A DNA stretch of 46,704 nucleotides, taken from an uncultured Mycoplasmatota bacterium (GTDB lineage: Bacteria > Bacillota_I > Bacilli_A > RF39 > UBA660). A program made the position numbers and the translations under genes. Below the pieces are notes generated by a model, which did no database searches, was not told the DNA's origin, and saw only the letters and a program-made list of their open reading frames with translations. This document shows, piece by piece, positions 26,159 to 34,115 of the stretch; within the stretch, counting starts at the first letter, position 1; each line of letters begins with the position of its first letter. The stretch lies in the NCBI GenBank assembly GCA_946497375.1, contig CAMMKE010000002.1:1-46704 (forward strand). Direction: 5' to 3'.

Positions 26159-26217
26159 ATCTATCAAACCTCCTTTCAAAGAGGTAGACACTCAACTGTT
26201 GAAGTTCCCTTAAGCAT

Positions 26218-26246
26218 ATTATATACTAAAGACAATTTTGATACAA
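26218..26246 (-). promoter_or_regulatory. Promoter of the small hydrophobic peptide gene
   Basis: On the minus strand TTGTAT (26241-26246), a 17-base spacer and TATAAT (26218-26223) place the start of transcription near 26211, at the beginning of the inverted repeat TTAAGGGAAC. Confidence 0.7.
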
Positions 26247-26270
26247 GCATTTTTCACGAATTAGATACTA

Positions 26271-26951
26271 TTATTTTTTAACACTATTGCGATATAAAGT
26301 TAATACTTTTGAACTATACTCTATATTTTCCTTTGCTTCCTTCATAACAGGTAAATCCAAAACTTCCACAGAACAGTTATATTCATTTTTAAATTCTAAA
26401 TCAAAAAGATAAAATGGTGTTTCTCTACTAACTATATTATCTAAAGCAATACCTTTATAATTACCTTGCTCTAAAAAATGCAATCCTACCAAATCTTTAT
26501 TATGCAAAACTAATAAGTTAGGAAATCTATACCAATCAATATCATCAGTATGAGAATAAACACTTTCATAATTACCAAGTGGTAACAATGCATATGGACT
26601 AAATGCATCTAATTTAGCATTAGTCTTATTCACCAGTGTTACATTAAAATTCAAACATTCACTATTATAATACTTTCTTAATAAACTATCTCTAACTATT
26701 TTTTGATATTCAGTTTCACTACTACTAGTTATTAAATTAGCACGCAAATCTTTATTTTTACATTTTAATCTCCACTCATATATTGCCCTACCATTTAACA
26801 AACAGTCAATTAAATCTTTATTAACAGTTTCTAAATCATAAAACCTTCTTCTTAAATGTTCTTCTTTATATTTCTTTACCTCTTCTTTTATTGCTTCTAA
26901 TTCATAAACTAATATTTTCTTTCTATCTTCACTAAATTCATATAATTCCAT
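26271..26951 (-). CDS. Orphan protein co-transcribed with mscL
   Basis: The family is unknown to me. The 226-residue soluble protein begins with a long charged helix, probably coiled coil (about residues 5-50: EDRKKILVYELEAIKEEVKK). A mixed, aromatic-rich domain follows (YSHTDDIDWYRFPNLLVLHN; LVGLHFLEQGNYKGIALDN). There is no signal peptide or membrane segment. Its ATG overlaps the mscL stop as TAATG and GGAGG lies upstream within mscL, so translation is coupled to mscL. Confidence 0.75.
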   Translation of the reverse strand: MELYEFSEDRKKILVYELEAIKEEVKKYKEEHLRRRFYDLETVNKDLIDCLLNGRAIYEWRLKCKNKDLRANLITSSSETEYQKIVRDSLLRKYYNSECLNFNVTLVNKTNAKLDAFSPYALLPLGNYESVYSHTDDIDWYRFPNLLVLHNKDLVGLHFLEQGNYKGIALDNIVSRETPFYLFDLEFKNEYNCSVEVLDLPVMKEAKENIEYSSKVLTLYRNSVKK

Positions 26952-27388
26952 TATCTATTTCCTCCAACTTTTTTATTTTCTTTTAGCAAATCTCTAATCT
27001 CCTCAAGTAAAACTACTTGTTCATCTTTCTTCCTCTCTTCCTTCTTGTGTTCTATTCCTAACTTCTTATCTGCTCTATCTCTAATATTAGTAACTATCTT
27101 AACCATTACAAAGATACAAATAGCAATGATTAAAAAGTCTACAATACTCTGTATAAAAGAACCATACATAATAGAAGCATCACCTATTTTAATAGATAAC
27201 CCACTAAAGTCAAGTCCTCCTAATATAACACCAAGTAAAGGCATAAATATATCATCTACTAAACTACTAACTATTTTAGAAAAGGCACTACCAATAATAA
27301 CACCAATAGCCATATCTAAAACAGCACCTCTACTAATAAATTTTCTAAATTCTCCTATTTCTTTTTCCACTGCTTTCCTAGCTTTCAT
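26951..27388 (-). CDS. mscL: Large-conductance mechanosensitive channel
   Basis: MscL is a pentameric membrane pore that opens under osmotic downshock. The 145-residue protein shows the family start (EFRKFISRGAVLDMAIGVIIG, gating helix TM1) with SAFSKIVSSLV, an extracellular loop (GGLDFSGL) and TM2 (FIQSIVDFLIIAICIF). A charged C-terminal bundle helix ends in KEER. I prefer the ATG at 27388, with GGAGG 5 bases upstream, over the ATG four codons earlier. The promoter overlaps the ftsH terminator, and two inverted DnaA-box words lie in the leader. Confidence 0.95.
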   Translation of the reverse strand: MKARKAVEKEIGEFRKFISRGAVLDMAIGVIIGSAFSKIVSSLVDDIFMPLLGVILGGLDFSGLSIKIGDASIMYGSFIQSIVDFLIIAICIFVMVKIVTNIRDRADKKLGIEHKKEERKKDEQVVLLEEIRDLLKENKKVGGNR

Positions 27389-27402
27389 AACTTCCTCCAT
27401 CT

Positions 27403-27425
27403 TTTTCCACAGTTTATGTGGATAA
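27403..27425. promoter_or_regulatory. Two inverted DnaA-box words upstream of mscL
   Basis: TTTTCCACA (plus, 27403-27411) faces a perfect TTATCCACA (minus, 27417-27425) across 5 bases. The pair can also form a TCCACA/TGTGGA hairpin in the mscL leader. Confidence 0.4.
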
Positions 27426-27433
27426 CTGACTTT

Positions 27434-27462
27434 ATAATACAGAAAAAAGAACTATTTTTCAA
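27434..27462 (-). promoter_or_regulatory. Promoter of mscL inside the ftsH terminator
   Basis: On the minus strand TTGAAA (27457-27462), 17 bases and TATTAT (27434-27439). The -35 box lies in the loop and arm of the ftsH terminator. Confidence 0.55.
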
Positions 27463-27469
27463 GTTCTTT
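27446..27469 (-). terminator. Terminator of ftsH overlapping its stop codon
   Basis: AAAGAACT (minus) pairs with AGTTCTTT around an 8-base loop, followed by TTTC. The TAG stop of ftsH (27452-27454) lies within the hairpin. Confidence 0.7.
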
Positions 27470-29419
27470 TACTAGTTCTGCCTTATTCATCTTAGAGTAT
27501 CCTTTAACACCTTTTTCTTTAGCAATTTCCCTTAACTTAGTTAAACTCATATTTTCATAGTTAGTCTCTTCTTCTTCATCAGGCATTTTACCATTTTCTA
27601 CTAAGTAATCAATTTGCTCTTTAGTCAATGTCTCATACTCTAATAATGTATTAGCAAGTAAATCAAGTAAATCTCTATTCTCTTTAATTATCTTAGTCGC
27701 ATCATCATAACACTTATCGATAATTTTTCTCATTTCTTGATCTATTTCATGAGCTACTTCATTAGAAAAATTACGGCTTTTAGCATAATCTCTACCTAAG
27801 AAAGCACTACCTTCTCTTTCTTCTAATTGCATCGGTCCTAAATCACTCATACCATATTCCGTAACCATAGCTCTTGCAATCTTAGTAGCTTTCTCAAAGT
27901 CATTTTGTGCCCCTGTTGTAACTTCACCAAAGACAACCTCTTCACTAACACGACCTGCAAGTAAACCTGTAATTTCTTCAAGTAAATCAGTTTTAGTCTT
28001 ACAAATCTTCTCTTCACTAGGAATCATCATATTATATCCACCTGCAGATCCACGTGGAATAATAGTTACCTTTTGAACATCACTAGCTCCGTTTAATTTA
28101 ATACCAACAACAGCATGACCTGACTCATGATATGCAACTAACTTACGATCAGCTTCACTTCTTTTAGTACTAGTCTTAGCAGGTCCCATTAGTACTCTAT
28201 CACTTGCTTCATCAATCTCACTCATTGTAATAGCATCTTTATTACGTCTAACAGCAAGCAAAGCCGCCTCATTAAGTAAGTTTTCTAGGTCTGCACCAGA
28301 ATATCCTGGAGTTCTCTTAGCAAGAGCAGGAATATTAACAGTAGGCGCTAATACTTTATTACGAGCATGTACTTTAAGTATCTCTTCACGTCCCTTTACA
28401 TCAGGTAAATTAACAACAACTTGTCTATCAAATCTACCTGGACGAAGTAAAGCTGGGTCTAATACATCAGGTCTATTAGTAGCAGCAATAATAATGATAC
28501 CTTCATTTTCACCAAATCCATCCATCTCAGTAAGTAATTGGTTTAATGTTTGTTCTCTCTCATCATGTCCACCACCAATTCCTGTACCTCTTTGTCTACC
28601 AACAGCATCAATCTCATCTATAAAGATAAGACAAGGAGCAGTTCTTTTCGCTTGTTGGAACATATCACGAACACGGCTTGCACCAACACCAACAAACAAC
28701 TCAACAAAGTCAGATCCACTAATATAATAGAAAGGAACATTCGCTTCTCCTGCTACTGCACGAGCAAGTAATGTTTTACCAGTTCCTGGAGGGCCATATA
28801 AAAGTACACCCTTAGGAATTCTCGCACCTAACTTTTGGAACTTTTTAGGATTCTTTAAAAAGTCTATTAACTCTTTAACTTCCTCTTTCTCTTCATTAAG
28901 TCCAGCTACATCTTTAAAAGTAACTTTATTCTTATCACTAGAAAGCTTTGCTTTACTCTTACCAAAATCAAGGGAATTCTTACCTCCACCCATTTGTTTA
29001 GTTAAAAACCAAAAACAAATAAAGGCAAGTAAAGCAATAGGTAAAATATTAACTATTACAAGTAAAATAGTACTAGACTCTGGATCAGCTACACTAGTAA
29101 ACTCAAAGTCATCCGCTTCACTCGCTTCCACTAACTTTTTCATTACTTGGTCAGATAATGGAACTCTAACAAAGAAACTTTCATTTTCTTTATAATTGTC
29201 TAACTTACCAGTAATCTCATAAATCTGTGCTCTCTCACGAGGAGTTACAGTAATCTCACTTACTTCCTTAGCCTCTAAATCACTCATAAACTCATCATAA
29301 GTTAAAACATTAACTTTTTGATTAGCAACACTAACAAAGTATATAACTCCAAGCATCACTAGAAGTAAAAAGACATAAGGTAGTAAACCTTTTTTAACAA
29401 CTTTTTTATTTACATTCAT
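27452..29419 (-). CDS. ftsH: ATP-dependent zinc metalloprotease FtsH with C-terminal Rho_N-like domain
   Basis: This is a membrane-anchored AAA+ protease for membrane protein quality control. Two transmembrane helices lie at about residues 12-32 and 118-140. The AAA domain has Walker [12 protein letters not shown] (209-219), Walker B LIFIDEID (264-271) and the second region of homology (RPGRFDRQ). The protease zinc motif is HESGH at 431-435. After the usual end and an acidic linker (EEEETNYE), residues 623-655 add an extra module. That module ([20 protein letters not shown] and on to LVKELEK) fits the Rho N-terminal/SAP-like helical fold. AAGGAG precedes the ATG. In Bacillus hprT lies between tilS and ftsH; here they are 18 bp apart. 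Confidence 0.96.
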   Translation of the reverse strand: MNVNKKVVKKGLLPYVFLLLVMLGVIYFVSVANQKVNVLTYDEFMSDLEAKEVSEITVTPRERAQIYEITGKLDNYKENESFFVRVPLSDQVMKKLVEASEADDFEFTSVADPESSTILLVIVNILPIALLAFICFWFLTKQMGGGKNSLDFGKSKAKLSSDKNKVTFKDVAGLNEEKEEVKELIDFLKNPKKFQKLGARIPKGVLLYGPPGTGKTLLARAVAGEANVPFYYISGSDFVELFVGVGASRVRDMFQQAKRTAPCLIFIDEIDAVGRQRGTGIGGGHDEREQTLNQLLTEMDGFGENEGIIIIAATNRPDVLDPALLRPGRFDRQVVVNLPDVKGREEILKVHARNKVLAPTVNIPALAKRTPGYSGADLENLLNEAALLAVRRNKDAITMSEIDEASDRVLMGPAKTSTKRSEADRKLVAYHESGHAVVGIKLNGASDVQKVTIIPRGSAGGYNMMIPSEEKICKTKTDLLEEITGLLAGRVSEEVVFGEVTTGAQNDFEKATKIARAMVTEYGMSDLGPMQLEEREGSAFLGRDYAKSRNFSNEVAHEIDQEMRKIIDKCYDDATKIIKENRDLLDLLANTLLEYETLTKEQIDYLVENGKMPDEEEETNYENMSLTKLREIAKEKGVKGYSKMNKAELVKELEK

Positions 29420-29437
29420 GGAAATCTCTCCTTTTTT

Positions 29438-30754
29438 CTACTCATATCTCAGTATTATATCATAAAATTCACTATTAGTCTTATCAAATTTAGATTTTTT
29501 TAATCCTGGAACAAAAACTATTCTTTCACGACTATCAACTACTATAGGCCATAAGTCTCTATCAGCAAGAGGAATCTTACTATCTATAAAAATATCTTTT
29601 ATTTTTTTATGTCCTCCTCCCTTAATAGCCATAACATCTCCAAGCTTTCTAGTTCTAACAATTAAAGGCAAAGTTACATCTTTACTAGAAAGTTTTATAA
29701 TGTTATTACTATTACCTTTAACAGAATCTAATAATTCTAACTTATGTCCATTAGGAAGTATTACTTCCCTACTTACTTCTATTTCATAACTACTAAGTAA
29801 ATTAGGATTCCTTCTAATAGATAAAGTATTATAACTCTTTACTACCTCAACATCATTAGGAAGATTAACCTTAGCATTACTCTTCTTACTATTAATAAGA
29901 CTTTCTATTAAATCTAGATGTTTATCATTTATTAAAATTAAATCATCTTGATAGAAACTAGATATAAATCTCTCTAAAATAATTCTCTTTAAGAATTTAT
30001 TAATCTCTAAGTATCTATCTATATATAGTTTATTATCTTTAATAACTTTACTAATCGCCTTACTAGCTTCCTCTTCTATAAAATCATCCGCTTGGCTTAA
30101 CACATTACTAAACTTTAAATATTTCTTATGGATATCTTTATCTTCACTTTTTAAGAAAGGTAAAACTTCCTTACGATATCTATTCCTTGTATAAACATCA
30201 CTAAAGTTACTTTTATCAACAGCATAAGGAACTCTATTCTTATGACAATAATCTAATAACTCACTCTTAGTTAAACCTATAAAAGGACGATAAATGTAGT
30301 AGCCATCCATTTTTACCAACTTTCTAAAGCCACTATATCCTCTTAAAGTAGAACCTCTAGCAATTCTCATAAGAATTGTTTCCATCAAGTCATCACCATG
30401 ATGAGCAGTTAAAAGGTATTTAGCATTATATTTCTTAACTACCTCATCAAAGAACTGATACCTAATATTTCTCGCTTCATTATGAAAGTTATCGTCACCA
30501 TATCTATCTATTTTCATATATTCAAATATTACATTATTATCTTTACAACACTTCTCTAAATATTCTTTCTCTTTAGCACTCTCATGTCTTTTATCATGAT
30601 TAACATGAGCACAGACTAATCTAATATCATATTTTTTTCTAAGTTCTAATAAACTCTTAAATAAAGCCATCGAATCAGGACCATAACTACAAGCGAAAAC
30701 TAAGAAGTACCCATCTTTTACTTTAATATCTTTATATAAACTTTCAATATTCAT
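29438..30754 (-). CDS. tilS: tRNA(Ile)-lysidine synthase
   Basis: TilS converts the wobble cytidine of the AUA-reading tRNA-Ile to lysidine with ATP and lysine. The N-terminal PP-loop reads CSYGPDSMAL, where the family normally has SGGxDS, so one glycine is Tyr. Downstream signatures fit TilS: AHVNHDKR, LLTAHHGDDLMETILMRIARG and the region ending VDKSNFSDVYTRNRYR. A C-terminal substrate-binding domain follows (438 residues in total). The ATG overlaps the divIC stop (TAATG), giving coupled translation. Confidence 0.93.
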   Translation of the reverse strand: MNIESLYKDIKVKDGYFLVFACSYGPDSMALFKSLLELRKKYDIRLVCAHVNHDKRHESAKEKEYLEKCCKDNNVIFEYMKIDRYGDDNFHNEARNIRYQFFDEVVKKYNAKYLLTAHHGDDLMETILMRIARGSTLRGYSGFRKLVKMDGYYIYRPFIGLTKSELLDYCHKNRVPYAVDKSNFSDVYTRNRYRKEVLPFLKSEDKDIHKKYLKFSNVLSQADDFIEEEASKAISKVIKDNKLYIDRYLEINKFLKRIILERFISSFYQDDLILINDKHLDLIESLINSKKSNAKVNLPNDVEVVKSYNTLSIRRNPNLLSSYEIEVSREVILPNGHKLELLDSVKGNSNNIIKLSSKDVTLPLIVRTRKLGDVMAIKGGGHKKIKDIFIDSKIPLADRDLWPIVVDSRERIVFVPGLKKSKFDKTNSEFYDIILRYE

Positions 30755-31071
30755 TACTTACTATCACTTTCCTCTTCATCATCTTCAGGTATTTTTAAGA
30801 TTAACTCTCCATCTTTAGAGTAATAATACTTTTCTCTAGCATATCTTGCTATATAATCAGAATCCTGTAACTTATTAACATCAGACTCCAACTCTTCTTC
30901 TTTATCTTTTAAGGAAGCAAGTTCTTTTTTTAACTCTCCCTTTTCCTGATATTTACTATATATCATAGTCCAATATCTAAAAATTGTAAACGTAGTAAAA
31001 ATAATAACAGCAAAAGAAACACAAAGCAATAGTACTGGACCTAACTTTTTCTTTTTTCTTCTTTTAGCCAT
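30754..31071 (-). CDS. divIC: Septum formation initiator DivIC/FtsB
   Basis: DivIC is a bitopic division protein that partners with FtsL and DivIB in the divisome. The 105-residue protein has a very basic cytoplasmic start (AKRRKKKKLG), one transmembrane helix (about residues 12-35) and an extracellular coiled coil. The coiled coil covers YQEKGELKKELASLKDKEEE and continues to LQDSDYIARYAREKY, the YARE.Y/F motif common in FtsB/DivIC. An acidic tail ends the protein. The start was set at the ATG at 31071, with GGGTGA 8 bases upstream, not the GTG at 31086. Its position after yabPQ matches Bacillus. Confidence 0.93.
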   Translation of the reverse strand: MAKRRKKKKLGPVLLLCVSFAVIIFTTFTIFRYWTMIYSKYQEKGELKKELASLKDKEEELESDVNKLQDSDYIARYAREKYYYSKDGELILKIPEDDEEESDSK

Positions 31072-31099
31072 TAAATTTTCACCCACTTTCCTAAGATAT

Positions 31100-31128
31100 A
31101 TTATAAAGCCATAAAAAAACTAGTTCAA
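31100..31128 (-). promoter_or_regulatory. Promoter of divIC inside the yabQ terminator
   Basis: On the minus strand TTGAAC (31123-31128), 17 bases and TATAAT (31100-31105). The -35 box starts within the 3' arm and loop of the preceding terminator. Confidence 0.65.
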
Positions 31129-31139
31129 TATTAACTAGT
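31119..31139 (-). terminator. Terminator after yabQ
   Basis: ACTAGTT/AACTAGT stem with a 7-base loop, followed on the minus strand by seven T. It separates yabPQ from divIC-tilS-ftsH. Confidence 0.8.
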
Positions 31140-31153
31140 CACTCTTTACACTT

Positions 31154-31471
31154 TTAGTCATCTTTTTTAGGCTTTTTCTTAACTTCAGGCACTTTCAATA
31201 GTTTTCTAAACTTCTTAGTAATATTAAAGAAGGTAAAAAAGCCCAAGATAATAAATAAATAAAAATATGGATGAATAACAGCATTATTTATCTTTCTCAT
31301 AACAAGAAAATAAATAAGTACTAAATCAAAAACAAATAAAATATTAAATATAATCTTAACAACTCTATTTTTATAAAAGAGAATATTATAATTAAAATTA
31401 TATAAGACTGATAAGACTCCCCCATATATAAAAGAAAAGATTAATGATACTACTTGTTCAACTAAACTCAT
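31154..31471 (-). CDS. yabQ: Spore cortex biosynthesis protein YabQ
   Basis: This is a 105-residue membrane protein with three or four hydrophobic helices and a basic tail (KKPKKDD). YabQ is required for spore cortex assembly in Bacillus and localises to forespore membranes. Sequence motifs of the family are weak, but hydropathy, length and the N-terminal region (FSFIYGGVLSVLYNFNYNI) fit. It sits between yabP and divIC as in B. subtilis, with a TAATG overlap with yabP. That position decides the call. Confidence 0.8.
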   Translation of the reverse strand: MSLVEQVVSLIFSFIYGGVLSVLYNFNYNILFYKNRVVKIIFNILFVFDLVLIYFLVMRKINNAVIHPYFYLFIILGFFTFFNITKKFRKLLKVPEVKKKPKKDD

Positions 31472-31770
31472 TATCTAAATAGTCTATTAAAGATACTAGA
31501 GCCTTCTTTATCTTTCTTACCACTATTATCATCCATATAAGAGAATCCCTTTATCAATCCTTTAATAGAGACATTACCTGCTAAAGTATCTAACTTAACA
31601 AGTTCCAAATCTTCCCCCTTAACAGCTAAATATCCCATAACTGTCTCTAACAAAAACTCTTCATTATCAAAGTTTTCTATTTTCTTAACTCCTGTAATAA
31701 GTAAATTCTTTCTTTCTGTAATTGTAATACTATGATTATAATTATTAATAATTGCTTCCTTGCTTTCCAT
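31471..31770 (-). CDS. yabP: Sporulation protein YabP
   Basis: This is a 99-residue soluble protein of the YabP/YqfC family. The core ITITERKNLLITGVKKIENF, then DNEEFLLETVMGYLAVKGEDL and GNVSIKGLI, closely follows Bacillus YabP, a sigma-E-dependent protein needed for spore cortex formation with YabQ. AGGTGA lies just upstream of the ATG at 31770. The open frame extends 11 codons further but that part has no ribosome site. It is a clear marker of sporulation heritage in this genome. Confidence 0.93.
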   Translation of the reverse strand: MESKEAIINNYNHSITITERKNLLITGVKKIENFDNEEFLLETVMGYLAVKGEDLELVKLDTLAGNVSIKGLIKGFSYMDDNSGKKDKEGSSIFNRLFR

Positions 31771-31814
31771 ATCATCACCTACTAAATGATATGCAACAAA
31801 CAAAAAAAGAAGAA

Positions 31815-32093
31815 CTAATCTTCTTTAGAATCTTCATCTTTAATGTTATTATAAGCTTCAATAATCTTATCTTGAAACATTGCTCTAACTTCTGGATTAA
31901 TTGGATGTGCAATATCCCTATATCCTCCAGCTTGAGTCTTTCTACTAGGCATAGCAATAAAAAGTCCATTGTCACCTTCAATGATTCTAATATCATGAAC
32001 AGCAAAAGAATCATCAAGTAATACTGATGCAATACCTTTCATGCGACTACCTTCTTTTTCAATTTTACGTACATTTACAGATGTAATTTCCAT
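31815..32093 (-). CDS. spoVG: SpoVG, septation/sporulation regulator and RNA-binding protein
   Basis: This is a 92-residue SpoVG protein. The family is highly conserved and the usual motifs appear: [38 protein letters not shown] and [12 protein letters not shown]. SpoVG binds nucleic acids and modulates septation, virulence or sporulation depending on species. AGGAGG lies 6 bases upstream of the start. A promoter-like TTGCAA-17-TAGAAT lies in the 103-bp gap upstream. The gene lies between veg and yabP; in Bacillus these are more widely spaced by purine and cell-wall genes that are missing here. Confidence 0.96.
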   Translation of the reverse strand: MEITSVNVRKIEKEGSRMKGIASVLLDDSFAVHDIRIIEGDNGLFIAMPSRKTQAGGYRDIAHPINPEVRAMFQDKIIEAYNNIKDEDSKED

Positions 32094-32196
32094 ATGTAAC
32101 CTCCTAATACTAAGTCTTATAAGTCAATTCTATACCAGTTAACTAACTTTTGCAAGTCGTTTTTTAAAACTTGTCAAATACTTTACTAATATATAT

Positions 32197-32409
32197 TTAT
32201 TTAAGTATCTCCAAGCTAGAAGTAATCAAATCACTATAAGAAAAAGATTTAATATTATTATCTATTAATTTAACAACAAATATCGCTTGATAAGTCTCTA
32301 TTATCTCCCCTTCAAATTCCACTATTTGGTTTCTACTACCATTAAATTTAAAATGAAGCATCTTTCCTTCTTTAGATTTCACTTCATCTCTTACTTTATC
32401 AACATTCAT
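32197..32409 (-). CDS. veg: Veg protein, biofilm-linked regulator
   Basis: This is a 70-residue Veg-family protein (DUF1021). The segments VRDEVKSKEGKML, GSRNQIVEFEGEIIETYQAI and FVVKLIDN with FSYSDLIT match the family's SH3-like fold. In B. subtilis Veg stimulates biofilm matrix genes, tasA among them, by opposing SinR; a TasA-like locus lies 2 kb away here, which is suggestive only. The ATG overlaps the yabG stop (ATGA), so translation is coupled. Confidence 0.93.
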   Translation of the reverse strand: MNVDKVRDEVKSKEGKMLHFKFNGSRNQIVEFEGEIIETYQAIFVVKLIDNNIKSFSYSDLITSSLEILK

Positions 32410-33185
32410 CTTGGATACCCCACATACATAACACCATTAGTAATAATACCGCCCATTCCATTACTACCATAATGGGTCTTAGAAAGTAAACTTATCAAAT
32501 CAATTTCTTTATTTTTAGGAGATAAAGCGACAGTACTAGCGATAATAGCAGGGTCTAAAGCATGAATATTAATTCTCTTAGGACTAGAAGCAAAGTTAGC
32601 CCCTGCTTTAATTAAGTCCTCATAAAAAGACTGACAAGCTCCTGCTATAATAATGAGTTTATCTTGATTTCTCTCATACTCTCTAGCTTTCATCGTCGCT
32701 TTAACAAAATTAAGAGAATTCTGATAATTAGCCAAATCACTCTTATCTTTATTCTTCTTAAAAGAATCATGTCCTGTAATAACTAAAATATCCGGATTAT
32801 ACTTTTCTAAACAAGCAGTAATCTCTTTAGAAAAATCATCTTCATCCAAATTAACCCCATAAGCTTCTAAATGCATATCTTTATAAAAATCTATACATCG
32901 CCGCAAATAATCTTTATCGCCATCAATATGCAAAATCTTTCCTGGCAAATAAAAGTATTCGCTTCTATCTAAATTAAGCATATCTTTAATCTTTTTAGCA
33001 TCATTTCTATCATTATTAGTATCATAATCTACATCCGCTTCTTCTAAATCATCAAGACTACTATCAGCATAGAGCCTAACATCGATACCTTTTAAATAAG
33101 CTATATCGTCTTTAATATCAATAATAGTAAATAAAATATCATTATTATAAGAATTTCTAGTAACAAAGTCTCCAATCTTAAACAT
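32406..33185 (-). CDS. yabG: Sporulation-specific protease YabG
   Basis: YabG is a cysteine-type protease that processes spore coat proteins late in sporulation. The 259-residue protein starts with a small SH3-like part (FKIGDFVTRNSYNNDILFTI) and then the family domain: KILHIDGD, PDILVITGHD, NSLNFVKATMKARE, IIAGACQSFYEDLI (conserved Cys) and INIHALDPAIIASTVA. The ATG at 33185 has GGGTGA 5 bases upstream. The order ksgA-yabG-veg is the same as in Bacillus. Confidence 0.95.
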   Translation of the reverse strand: MFKIGDFVTRNSYNNDILFTIIDIKDDIAYLKGIDVRLYADSSLDDLEEADVDYDTNNDRNDAKKIKDMLNLDRSEYFYLPGKILHIDGDKDYLRRCIDFYKDMHLEAYGVNLDEDDFSKEITACLEKYNPDILVITGHDSFKKNKDKSDLANYQNSLNFVKATMKAREYERNQDKLIIIAGACQSFYEDLIKAGANFASSPKRINIHALDPAIIASTVALSPKNKEIDLISLLSKTHYGSNGMGGIITNGVMYVGYPR

Positions 33186-33223
33186 ATAATTCACCCATTT
33201 AATTATATGTAAAGAATTTATAT

Positions 33224-34027
33224 TTATGCTCTAGTTAAAGTATTAGCAATATCAATAAATATTTTATAATCTAAAGCCTCCGCTCTCACATTCAAATTAT
33301 AACCATATTTATTTAAAACAGTCTCTATAACACTTAACTTATATTTCTTTAAATTATTTCTTAGAGTCTTTCTTCTAAACTGAAAACTATCATGAACAAG
33401 CTTCATAAAAAAATCTTTATCGTCTAGCCTCTCTAACTCATCTTTCCTACTAAAAGATACCACAACACTATCAACATTAGGCCTTGGATAAAATTGATTT
33501 CTATCAACCAAAAATTCTTTTTTCACATTAAAGAAATAATTAAGAATAACCGTAAGAGCCCCATATTCTTTACAAGATACTTTACTACAAAACCTATCTC
33601 CCACTTCTTTTTGAACCATCATAACTATCTTTTCGAATTTTAAATTACTTTCTATTAATTTAAAAAGTATAGGAGTCGTTATATAATAAGGAACATTACT
33701 AACAAAATATAAATTATCGTATGAATACTCACCTACATCACTAACAATATCTGCTTTAAGAAAATCATTAAATAAAATCTTTACATTATCATAATCTTTA
33801 AATCTATCAGCTAACACATCTTCTAAACTATTATCAACTTCATAAGCTAAGATATTACTATCTTTATATAGACTTGCTAAAGCAACAGTTAAATTACCAC
33901 TACCAGGACCTACTTCTATAATTAAAGAATTACTCTTAATATCAGCAACTTTAGCAATTTTATCAATAATAGCTTTATTCTGTAAAAAATTTTGTCCAAA
34001 CTTTTTCTTAAATTTAAAATCGTCCAT
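33224..34027 (-). CDS. ksgA: 16S rRNA (adenine(1518)-N6/adenine(1519)-N6)-dimethyltransferase
   Basis: KsgA/RsmA dimethylates two adjacent adenines in the 3' hairpin of 16S rRNA late in 30S assembly. The Rossmann-fold motifs are visible: KKKFGQNFL, SAM motif I IEVGPGSGNLT and the catalytic NVPYYITTP. The C-terminal helical domain includes RPNVDSVVV and FQFRRKTLRNNLK. Length 267 is typical. The ATG at 34027 is preferred over the one at 34045, which has no ribosome site. rnmV, usually just upstream, is replaced here by the TasA-like locus. Confidence 0.95.
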   Translation of the reverse strand: MDDFKFKKKFGQNFLQNKAIIDKIAKVADIKSNSLIIEVGPGSGNLTVALASLYKDSNILAYEVDNSLEDVLADRFKDYDNVKILFNDFLKADIVSDVGEYSYDNLYFVSNVPYYITTPILFKLIESNLKFEKIVMMVQKEVGDRFCSKVSCKEYGALTVILNYFFNVKKEFLVDRNQFYPRPNVDSVVVSFSRKDELERLDDKDFFMKLVHDSFQFRRKTLRNNLKKYKLSVIETVLNKYGYNLNVRAEALDYKIFIDIANTLTRA

Positions 34028-34052
34028 AATATCACTTTCTTTCATACTAAAA

Positions 34053-34081
34053 ATTATATTAGTACTTTAAAATTTTGTAAA
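34053..34081 (-). promoter_or_regulatory. Promoter of ksgA
   Basis: On the minus strand TTTACA (34076-34081), 17 bases and TATAAT (34053-34058), 26 bases upstream of the ksgA start and immediately after the terminator of the surface-protein operon. Confidence 0.7.
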
Positions 34082-34086
34082 GAAAA

Positions 34087-34115
34087 AGTCTAAGCATTCT
34101 TAAGATTCTTAGACT
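34087..34115 (-). terminator. Terminator of the SipW operon
   Basis: AGTCTAAG/CTTAGACT with a 13-base loop is followed by TTTTTC on the minus strand. The TAG stop of the 34090-34557 gene is within it. Confidence 0.75.

Larger units (their letters stand above)
25978..26213. repeat. Imperfect inverted repeats flanking the small peptide gene
   Basis: The sequence TTAAGGGAAC-TTCAAC...TTGA.TG.CTACC appears at 25978-26016 and, inverted, at 26183-26213. In a minus-strand transcript the two copies could pair and fold the 5' end onto the 3' end. Each copy also contains an internal palindrome (TTCAAC/GTTGA). A short MITE-like element is the alternative reading. Confidence 0.65.

Noticed and set aside
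25978..26213. Simple MITE insertion
   Set aside because: No clear target-site duplication flanks the inverted repeats, and two good promoters plus a small gene with a consensus ribosome site fit a functional locus better; kept as an alternative only.
31775..32032. 85-codon minus frame overlapping spoVG
   Set aside because: It lies in another frame of spoVG, which is unmistakable, so it is a shadow.
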